A stretch of DNA of 15,920 nt from an uncultured Collinsella sp. (GTDB taxonomy: Bacteria; Actinomycetota; Coriobacteriia; Coriobacteriales; Coriobacteriaceae): NCBI GenBank assembly GCA_902491055.1, contig CABUGI010000039.1, positions 1-15,920 on the forward strand, read 5' to 3'. The translations under genes were made by a program, and so were the position numbers. Of the stretch, positions 6,585 through 12,833 are shown piece by piece. Under the pieces are notes generated by a model. It had not been told where the DNA came from. It searched no databases and saw only the letters and a list, made by a program, of their open reading frames with translations. How positions within the stretch are numbered: position 1 is the first letter of the stretch; each line of letters begins with the position of its first letter.

Positions 6585-7652
6585 CTATGCCTCGCACATG
6601 AGCTGCACGAGCTTCTGTTTGGTCACCTTGGCCTGCTCGTTGGCCATATTGCGCTCGTTTCTAAAGACCGCATCCGCAACGCTCATCAGGTCGGTATCGG
6701 AAATCTCGCCAAGTCCCAGCTCCGCGAGCGTCGTCGGTAGACCAACGCGCTGGCAAAACTCGAGCACCTGATCAAGCTCGGGCGCACGCTCCAGGCGCAG
6801 CTGCACCACCAGGCCAAATGCCACGGCCTCACCATGCATGGCCTTGCACTCGGGCAGAATCGTCAGACCGTTGGCGATGGCATGCGCCAACGCCAGGCCA
6901 CCGCTCTCAAAGCCAACACCCGAGAGCAGAATATTGCACTCGATCAGGCGCTCAACCGCCGGCGATATACGGCCCTTTTTGAGATCGCGCTTGGCAGCGA
7001 CGCCGCATTCCATGAGTGTGTCGTAGCAGGCACGAGCCGCAACCAGGGCCAAGTGTCCCGGCGCGCCACCGTGCTCGTTAGTACCGTGCGCTGCGACGCA
7101 CGAACGCGCCTCGAAGTACGTTGCCAGCGCATCGCCCATACCAGCGACCGTCATACGCAGCGGGGCTGCCGCGAGCACGTTGGTATCGACCACGACCAGG
7201 TCTGGATTCTTCTCGAGCATCAGGTAGCGGTCGAACGACCCATCCTCGTGATACAGCACCGAAATCGCGCTGCACGGACCGTCCATCGAAGCCGCCGTGG
7301 GGCATACGCATAACGGCAACTCGGCATAATACGCAACGGCCTTGGCGATATCGAGCATCTTGCCGCCGCCAATGCCCACCACCATGTCACAAAACTCGGC
7401 CCGGGCTTCCTTGGCCATTTCGACAACAGCATCTTCCGTGCACGGACCGTCATAAATCTTAAAGAACGGCTCACTTAGATCTTCGTCCAGAAATCCATCG
7501 ACGATCTGTTTGCACAGCCGATCTTCGGTGCCCTGGTCGAACAAGACATAGGCAGCGCAGCCCAACCATGACAAATACCTGCCCTGACGCGAGAGCTCAC
7601 CCGGCCCCTGAACATATCGTCCGGGACCGCCATAAACCATGGGAAGCGCCAT
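6585..7652 (-). CDS. Glycerol dehydrogenase-like iron/zinc-type alcohol dehydrogenase (first paralogue)
   Basis: NAD-dependent oxidoreductase of the glycerol dehydrogenase branch of the iron-containing ADH superfamily, 355 residues. The dinucleotide-binding loop GIGGGKMLDIAK is at 93-104. The substrate-side motif SMDGPCSAISVLY (122-134) is the counterpart of the TDAPCSALSVLY of classical GldA. Metal ligands are all present: Asp174 (GMGDALATYFEA), His257 (LAHAIANG) and His273 (KAMHGEAVAFG). It is clearly paralogous to the next gene but diverged, especially at the N-terminus and around 183-200. The true substrate could be glycerol or another polyol or hydroxy compound. ATG 7652 has AAAGGGCGG upstream. 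It follows the terminator of the second paralogue, so it needs its own promoter in 7653-7717; none is strong. Confidence 0.9.
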   Translation of the reverse strand: MALPMVYGGPGRYVQGPGELSRQGRYLSWLGCAAYVLFDQGTEDRLCKQIVDGFLDEDLSEPFFKIYDGPCTEDAVVEMAKEARAEFCDMVVGIGGGKMLDIAKAVAYYAELPLCVCPTAASMDGPCSAISVLYHEDGSFDRYLMLEKNPDLVVVDTNVLAAAPLRMTVAGMGDALATYFEARSCVAAHGTNEHGGAPGHLALVAARACYDTLMECGVAAKRDLKKGRISPAVERLIECNILLSGVGFESGGLALAHAIANGLTILPECKAMHGEAVAFGLVVQLRLERAPELDQVLEFCQRVGLPTTLAELGLGEISDTDLMSVADAVFRNERNMANEQAKVTKQKLVQLMCEA

Positions 7653-7682
7653 ACGAGAATCCGCCCTTTCATCAACAACAAT

Positions 7683-7713
7683 TGGTGCAAAGTAACCTGA
7701 CCCCTTTGCACCA
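7683..7713. repeat. Hairpin repeat with CAAAG/CTTTG arms and GGGTCAGG loop (copy 1)
   Basis: TGGTGCAAAG (7683-7692) and CTTTGCACCA (7704-7713) are perfect 10-bp arms around an 11-base loop. Read on the minus strand the loop is GGGTCAGGTTA. The element at 15018-15052 has the same plan: arms closing in CAAAG/CTTTG and an 11-base loop GGGACAGGCAC. It sits just beyond the gldA terminator and in the leader of the next dehydrogenase gene. It has no T-tract here, so it is not obviously a terminator. Confidence 0.6.
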
Positions 7714-7717
7714 TAGC

Positions 7718-7753
7718 AAAAAGGGGCAAAGCCATCTGTCGGCTTTGCCCCTT
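7718..7753 (-). terminator. Intrinsic terminator of the second glycerol dehydrogenase gene
   Basis: On the minus strand GGGGCAAAGCC and GGCTTTGCCCC form a perfect 11-bp stem (extendable to 13) with a seven-base loop, followed by TTTTTG. It begins about a dozen bases after the stop codon. Confidence 0.92.
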
Positions 7754-7765
7754 CCTTACCTTAGT

Positions 7766-8866
7766 TTACTCATCCATAAGGTAGTAGTGACCCAGTGCGT
7801 CGGCACCCAGGATGGCATTGGCGACCATCTCAGGCGTCACCTCAAACGGCATGTTGCACATGGTGTCCTCGGGCGCGCAGGCGGCCTCGGCAACAATCAT
7901 GGCCTGCTCGCGCGTAAGCTCGGCAACGCCCAGTTCCTTCATCGTGACCGGCAGGCCCAGCTCAATGCAGAAACCCAAGACTTCCTCGAGCTTCTCAGTC
8001 GGGGCATCCTCGAGTACCAGCTGGACGATAGTGCCAAAGGCGACCTTCTCGCCGTGATACATGCCATGGCACTCGGGCAGCATCGTCAGGCCATTGTGGA
8101 TGGCATGAGCAGCAGCAAGGCCCGAGCTCTCAAAGCCAATGCCCGAAAGCAGCGTATTGGCCTCGATGATATGCTCGACAGCAGGCGTGAGCGCACCCTT
8201 CTCCAGCGCGACCTTGGCCTTGACGCCATCGGCCATAAGCGTCTCGTAGCAGAGCTTGGCAAGTGCCAGACCAGCCATGCCGCCCTTGCCGCCAGCGCAG
8301 GTGCCGCCGTCGGCATCGTGCGTCGCCTGGGCCTCAAAGTAGGTTGCAAGTGCATCGCCCATACCGGAAACCGTCAGGCGCACCGGGCTCGCCGCGATAA
8401 CCGTCGTATCCATCAGGACGATATTGGGGTTTGCCTTAAGGAAGAGGTACTTGTCGAACTGGCCGTCGTCGGTGTAGAGCACCGAAAGCGCCGAACACGG
8501 TGCATCGGTCGAGGCGATGGTGGGGCAAATGATAACCGGGGACTCCAGGTAATAGGCGACGGCCTTCGCGGTATCGAGGATCTTGCCGCCACCGACGCCG
8601 ACGATGATGTCGCAACCGTTGTCGCGAGCGAGCGCAACCAGACGATCGACCTCGCCCTTGGAGCACTCGCCGTTAAAGTCCTCAAACAGCAGCTCGGCCT
8701 TAGCCTCGGCAAAGCCGCCCTCGATCTTGGCACCGACGCGCTTCTTGCCCGAAGGCGTCACGATGACGAGGGCCTTAGCGCCGAGCGGCTCGACATAGGA
8801 GCCGAGCTTGGCGAGCTCGTCCGGACCCTGGATGTACTTGCTGGGGCTATTGAAAATTGCAGCCAT
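7766..8866 (-). CDS. gldA: Glycerol dehydrogenase (second paralogue, closest to classical GldA)
   Basis: Oxidises glycerol to dihydroxyacetone with NAD, or the reverse, in the cytoplasm. The protein has 366 residues, the usual length. The nucleotide loop is VGVGGGKILDTAK (89-101). TDAPCSALSVLY (120-131) is the classical substrate-pocket motif. Metal ligands are Asp171 (GMGDALATYFEAQ), His254 (AAHAIHNG) and His271 (GMYHGEKVAFG). ATG 8866 is weakly supported by GGGAT eight bases upstream, and the N-terminus FNSPSKYIQGPDEL matches the family start. The gene sits between two terminators, so it is probably monocistronic. No dihydroxyacetone kinase or glycerol dehydratase gene is nearby, so the physiological direction cannot be read here. 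Confidence 0.93.
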   Translation of the reverse strand: MAAIFNSPSKYIQGPDELAKLGSYVEPLGAKALVIVTPSGKKRVGAKIEGGFAEAKAELLFEDFNGECSKGEVDRLVALARDNGCDIIVGVGGGKILDTAKAVAYYLESPVIICPTIASTDAPCSALSVLYTDDGQFDKYLFLKANPNIVLMDTTVIAASPVRLTVSGMGDALATYFEAQATHDADGGTCAGGKGGMAGLALAKLCYETLMADGVKAKVALEKGALTPAVEHIIEANTLLSGIGFESSGLAAAHAIHNGLTMLPECHGMYHGEKVAFGTIVQLVLEDAPTEKLEEVLGFCIELGLPVTMKELGVAELTREQAMIVAEAACAPEDTMCNMPFEVTPEMVANAILGADALGHYYLMDE

Positions 8867-8881
8867 AACTATCCCATTCTC

Positions 8882-8923
8882 TAAAAAAGAAAGGGGCTCC
8901 GTACAGATACGTGCGGAGCCCCT
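8882..8923 (-). terminator. Intrinsic terminator of the Fe-ADH gene
   Basis: On the minus strand GGGGCTCCGCAC and GTACGGAGCCCC pair over 12 bp (one G-U) with a six-base loop, followed by TTTCTTTTTT. It starts about 20 bases after the stop at 8945 and 15 bases before the start of gldA. Confidence 0.93.
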
Positions 8924-8944
8924 CGTTACGATAACAAGAGTCGA

Positions 8945-10168
8945 TTAGAAATCGATATCGGTGTCGTAGTAGCAGGCCTTGAGGATCTTCTCGAAGTCGG
9001 CAGCCTTGGTCTCACGCGGGTTCTCGGGCGTGCAGGCGTCCTGCTCGGCGTTCGCGGCGATCTCGGGCAGCTTGGCGAGGAACTCCTCCTCGGAAACCAT
9101 CTGCGGGTTCTCGGCGTCGACCTTCACGCCACCATTCGCGTAATCCTTGATGGACTGCGGAATGTTGAGCTGGTCGTTGAGGTCGCGAATCTTCTGGACG
9201 AGTGCAGCGATGAGCTCCTCGTTGGTCTCGCCGGGAAGGTGCAGGATCTCCTTGGCCACGTAAGCGTAACGCTCGGCAGCACGGGGATCCTTGGAGTTCC
9301 ACTGGATGACCTTGCCCAGGTACATGGCGTTAGCGGCACCGTGGATGATGTGGCCGTTCTCGAAGGCAGCACCGGTCTTGTGAGCCATGGAGTGAACGAT
9401 GCCGAGCAGGCCCGAGGAGAAGGCGATACCGGCGATGCACTGAGCCTCGTGCATGTGCTGACGGGCCTCATGGTCGCCAGCATAGGACTTGGGCAGCCAC
9501 TCGACGATCTCGCGGATGCCGTGCAGAGCGTTGGCGTCGGTGAACATAGAGGCGCAGGTGGAAACGTAGGCCTCCATGCAGTGGGTCAGAGCATCCATGC
9601 CGGTGTGAGCGCACAGCTTGGCGGGCATGGTGTAGGTGAGCTCGGGGTCGACGATGGCGACATCAGGGGTGATGTTGAAGTCGGCCAGCGGGTACTTGAT
9701 GCCCTTTTCGTAATCCGTGATGACGGAGAATGCGGTGACCTCGGTAGCGGTACCGGAGGTAGAGGAGATGGCGCAGAAGTGAGCCTTCTGACGCAGCTCG
9801 GGGAAGCTGAACGGCTGGATAATGTTGTCGAAGGACTCCTCGGGATACTCGTAGAAGACCCACATGGCCTTAGCAGCATCGATGGGCGAACCGCCGCCGA
9901 TAGCAACGATCCAGTCGGGCTCGAAGTCGCGCATAGCGGCTGCGCCCTTCATGACGGTCTCGATGGAGGGATCGGACTCGACGCCCTCGAACAGCTTGAC
10001 CTCCATGCCGGCCTCTTTGAGGTCGGCCTCAACGTCCTGCAGGAACCCGCCGCGGCGCATAGAGCTGCCGCCAGAAACGATGATGGCCTTCTTACCCTTG
10101 AGGTTCTTCACCTCGTGGCGAGCGCCCTCACCAAAGTACAGATCGCGAGGATTGGTAAAACGTCCCAT
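8945..10168 (-). CDS. Iron-containing alcohol dehydrogenase
   Basis: NAD(P)H-dependent group III alcohol dehydrogenase, 407 residues, likely reducing aldehydes to alcohols in fermentation. The nucleotide-binding motif GGGSPIDAAKAMW is at 91-103. Iron ligands are Asp192 and His196 (GMDALTHCMEAYVS) and His259 (IVHSMAHKTG), with the fourth at His273 or His276. Compared with FucO and AdhE the last two ligand motifs are three residues further apart (NGHIIHGAAN), so which histidine binds is uncertain. The C-terminus (350-407) is longer than in FucO. ATG 10168 is chosen because AGGAGG lies six bases before it; the frame continues to 10219 without a ribosome site. The substrate (butanol, propanediol, ethanol) is not decided by sequence. 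Confidence 0.92.
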   Translation of the reverse strand: MGRFTNPRDLYFGEGARHEVKNLKGKKAIIVSGGSSMRRGGFLQDVEADLKEAGMEVKLFEGVESDPSIETVMKGAAAMRDFEPDWIVAIGGGSPIDAAKAMWVFYEYPEESFDNIIQPFSFPELRQKAHFCAISSTSGTATEVTAFSVITDYEKGIKYPLADFNITPDVAIVDPELTYTMPAKLCAHTGMDALTHCMEAYVSTCASMFTDANALHGIREIVEWLPKSYAGDHEARQHMHEAQCIAGIAFSSGLLGIVHSMAHKTGAAFENGHIIHGAANAMYLGKVIQWNSKDPRAAERYAYVAKEILHLPGETNEELIAALVQKIRDLNDQLNIPQSIKDYANGGVKVDAENPQMVSEEEFLAKLPEIAANAEQDACTPENPRETKAADFEKILKACYYDTDIDF

Positions 10169-10208
10169 ACTGTGCCTCCTAAACAAGCCCCTCTTAGACT
10201 TGCGTATA

Positions 10209-10235
10209 TAACGGAGCACCCAATTGGCTCCGTTA
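10209..10235. promoter_or_regulatory. Inverted repeat in the Fe-ADH promoter region
   Basis: TAACGGAGC (10209-10217) and GCTCCGTTA (10227-10235) are perfect 9-bp arms with a nine-base centre containing CAATTG. On the minus strand TATATA (10210-10205) follows directly and could be a -10 box giving a leader of about 30 bases. The repeat would then cover the -35 to -10 spacer, as expected for an operator; it could instead be a leader hairpin if transcription starts further upstream. It does not resemble the Rex operator I know. Confidence 0.45.
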
Positions 10236-10668
10236 GGACCGGTTTGCGCGTTGCCGGCGATGACAATGCGCGATGTCTAAACGTCTCAACGCTCAGACAA
10301 ACACTATTTTACCGTTCTGGTTGGTCAGTTATTCACCTAAAGCCGCCAATGATGAAACGTTTTTTCTGTCCCTGAAGACCCTTGTGCGGCATTCATACTC
10401 CCAAGCTGGGCAAACGTTTTATCAAGGTTGACTACATATCCTGGGCAGGACTGTGCCCCTCCAAAATATGCACCGTTTGCCGCCCAAAATCGACCGTTTG
10501 CGGCACCGTGATACCACTCGGTCGTCCAAGGTGCCGACATTTGTGCGACATCCGTCTTCGTGGTGCAAAGGTGCAAGTCCAAGTGCGGCACCCCCGGTGT
10601 GCCACATGCGGGTAAACTAGAACCTTATATAGAAACATTTGATCCCTAACCGCAGCAAAGGAGGCCCC
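10236..10668. other. Gene-free divergent region with internal repeats
   Basis: About 430 bases between the Fe-ADH operator-like repeat and the gene at 10669, with no supported gene. It holds two AAACGTTT octamers (10355-10362 and 10412-10419), a near-direct repeat ACCGTTTGCCGC/ACCGTTTGCGGC around 10470-10505, and GGTGCAA twice in a row near 10562-10577. TAAAAT (10311-10306, minus) is a possible distal -10 for the Fe-ADH gene. TATATA (10626-10631) is a possible -10 for the plus-strand gene, with a leader of about 31 bases. Opposite-strand reading frames here lack ribosome sites and recognisable sequence. Confidence 0.5.
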
Positions 10669-11745
10669 ATGGCATTCGATCCCATTCAAGAGGATTGCCA
10701 TCGCCTCGTTCTTGAGGCCTTGCGCCGCGACAATATCCCGCTCACCGACGCTGCCGCCGTAGAGCGTCTGATGGAACAATTCACCCGCAACCCCGCACCG
10801 CTCATCGTGCACGACCGCGACCGCGCCGGGCACCTCATTGCCAAGGTGGTCGAGGCTGTCGACTACCGCATTCCCTTTATCCCCGACGATGCCCAGGCAG
10901 AGCAAGAAGAGGCAGCTGCCGAGAACATGCTCCGCGAGGCGGCCGCACTCGATCCGGCCAACTGGGACGCTCAGCGCATGCTGACGGCACTCACCGCCGA
11001 ATCCAACGAGGAATACGTACAGTACCTGGTGTCCAAGTGCGACGAGGTCGAGCACGACCTAGCGCTCAAAATCGCCTCGGCGCAGGACCCCTACGAGCGT
11101 GAGGCCGCAGGCGACCTTACGCGCCGCCCCTATCTGCGCTGGCTTGCCGCCTTGGCATCGCGCGCCCTCATTAGCGGCCGCTACCGCATGTCGCTCGAAG
11201 CCGCAAATCGCAGCTTGGACTTTGCGCCCAACGACCCCGCTGGTGTCCGCCACACCGCGATGCTCGCCATGGCAAAGCTCGAATACCCCGCCGAGGAGCT
11301 CAGGCGCTTTCGCTCCGCTCACTCCGTCCCCTATCTCGCCAACACGCCGCTGCGCCGTCGTCCCAAGGACGCGGAGCGCGACTTGGACCCATGGACGCTC
11401 ATCGCGCTGATGAGCGCTGCCTGGCGCGAGCTGGACTACGAGGGCGCCGAGCACTACCTGCGTATCCTTGCGCGCTCGTGTCCGCACGCGGCCGAGGCGC
11501 TCTACTTCCAAACCGAGTTTCCCGATGGCGTCTATGCCCGCGTCAACGTAGGCGTGGGCTCGACCGACGAGCTTGTCCTTGCACTGTCCGAGGCAACACC
11601 GGTGCTGCAGGAGGGTCTGGGCGCCCGCGACAACGCCAGCTTTGCCGCCTGGGTCGCCACCAACGACATCGTGCGCTCCCAAATCGACGAGCGCATCCTG
11701 CGCGCAGCCGAGCAGGGTTTGCCGTTTAAGGGAGGAGACCTCTAA
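10669..11745 (+). CDS. Helical-repeat (TPR/ST7-like) protein of unknown function, first paralogue
   Basis: A 358-residue, Ala/Leu/Arg-rich, all-helical, soluble protein with no signal peptide. ATG 10669 follows a near-ideal AAAGGAGG four bases upstream. Residues 153-204 (RPYLRWLAALASRAL to MLAMAKLE), with GRYRMSLEAANRSLDFAPNDPAGVR inside, read like a tetratricopeptide unit of the ST7/TPR type: W/L-A-L helix, GRY turn, L-x-x-x-P-x-D-x-x-G-V-R. A proline-rich linker lies near 221-235 and further helices follow. No catalytic motif was seen. It shares two blocks with the next gene (94-105 and 159-204), so the two are tandem diverged copies. The overlap with that gene (TAATG) implies an operon, probably reaching murT-gatD 45 bases further on. 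A scaffold or adaptor role is inference. Confidence 0.75.
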   Translation: MAFDPIQEDCHRLVLEALRRDNIPLTDAAAVERLMEQFTRNPAPLIVHDRDRAGHLIAKVVEAVDYRIPFIPDDAQAEQEEAAAENMLREAAALDPANWDAQRMLTALTAESNEEYVQYLVSKCDEVEHDLALKIASAQDPYEREAAGDLTRRPYLRWLAALASRALISGRYRMSLEAANRSLDFAPNDPAGVRHTAMLAMAKLEYPAEELRRFRSAHSVPYLANTPLRRRPKDAERDLDPWTLIALMSAAWRELDYEGAEHYLRILARSCPHAAEALYFQTEFPDGVYARVNVGVGSTDELVLALSEATPVLQEGLGARDNASFAAWVATNDIVRSQIDERILRAAEQGLPFKGGDL

Positions 11746-12788
11746 TGGATCCGAGCGTCTACATCCCCGCCTACCTGGAGCGCACCTATCTGGCGTCGCA
11801 CCCCGAGCTCACCGATGCAGCACGCGAGCTTGTCCATAACGACATTAGCGCGAATCCCCAAAAGTATGCGCAGTCCGAGCATGCCCAGGCGCTGCTGTCC
11901 TACGCCGGTGTTCATCGCCACCTGCTCGACGAGCTCCATCGCATCGAGGACATGGGCAGCGACGAGGAGTTCGAGCAGACGCGCAATCGCCTGTTCGACG
12001 ACATGCGCGATGAGCTGCTCAAGATCGTCCGCATCGATGCGTATGTCCTCGACGCGCAGCTGCTCGCCATCATCCTGGCCGACACGCCCGTTGACGCCTG
12101 CCTGGGCGACCTGATGAAGCTCGAGGCGACCACGGCCGATTACCTGCAGCAAAGCGTGCCCGGGTTCGATATGGAGGCCCCACACTACTGGGCCAATAAT
12201 GTTTTGGCCGACGGTGTCACCGCAGCAGACCTTACCGTGAGCGAGCCGACTCTTATCGGGTGGCTTCACACACTCGAGGCCATCTCGCAGCTGTGCATGG
12301 CGAGCGCTCGTTACCGTGCTGCCGCCAACTACGCCCGCCGCGTCCTTAAGGCGGAAGGCTACCCCACCCGAGCCGCAGGCACCGTGTTGCTCGCCCTCGC
12401 TCGTCTGGAAGACCAGAACGGCTTTTTTGCCCTGGCTCACCAACTCGAGGAACAGGTGGGGGCTGATGCACTCGAGAACTCCCCCTGGTACCTGCTCGCC
12501 CGCACCATCCTCTTGTTCAAAACAAACAAGATGCGCCCGGCGACACGCGCGCTGCGTGAGTTTGCCAACCGTTGCGAGGGCGGCGCGTTCTTCTTGCTGA
12601 ACCCCATGTACCAGACGCCGTACCTTCCCTGCCGACCCGAGCCGCGCGATCCCTGGGATCTTTCGCACCAGGCCGTTTGGGAAGCGGACGGTATTATCTC
12701 GGACACTCCCGACTTTGCCCCCTGGGCCAATGCCTGTGAAGACGTGTCACAGCTTGCCCAGGAATTTGCGCGCCGCTACGGTTTTTAG
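11745..12788 (+). CDS. Helical-repeat protein of unknown function, second paralogue
   Basis: A 347-residue, all-helical, acidic, soluble protein. Its ATG shares the A of the preceding TAA stop, and GGAGGAG lies eight bases upstream, so it is translationally coupled. IDAYVLDAQLLA (97-108) lines up with LDPANWDAQRML (94-105) of the first protein. GWLHTLEAISQLC with SARYRAAANYARRVL (173-201) and LLALARLE (215-222) line up with its TPR-like block. Identity is low overall but the order and spacing agree. A small-residue and aromatic-rich loop (NPMYQTPYLPCRPEPRDPW, about 287-305) precedes the last helices. No known catalytic residues are visible. The neighbours suggest a link to the cell-wall enzyme downstream, but this is inference from position alone. 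Confidence 0.75.
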   Translation: MDPSVYIPAYLERTYLASHPELTDAARELVHNDISANPQKYAQSEHAQALLSYAGVHRHLLDELHRIEDMGSDEEFEQTRNRLFDDMRDELLKIVRIDAYVLDAQLLAIILADTPVDACLGDLMKLEATTADYLQQSVPGFDMEAPHYWANNVLADGVTAADLTVSEPTLIGWLHTLEAISQLCMASARYRAAANYARRVLKAEGYPTRAAGTVLLALARLEDQNGFFALAHQLEEQVGADALENSPWYLLARTILLFKTNKMRPATRALREFANRCEGGAFFLLNPMYQTPYLPCRPEPRDPWDLSHQAVWEADGIISDTPDFAPWANACEDVSQLAQEFARRYGF

Positions 12789-12833
12789 TGACGCACTCGA
12801 CCCGACCATGTCGTTTACGTTAGGAACGGTTTC

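Noticed and set aside
10337..10591. Minus-strand 84-codon frame in the 500-bp gap
   Set aside because: No ribosome site, no recognisable domain and a Trp/His-rich composition unlike neighbouring proteins.
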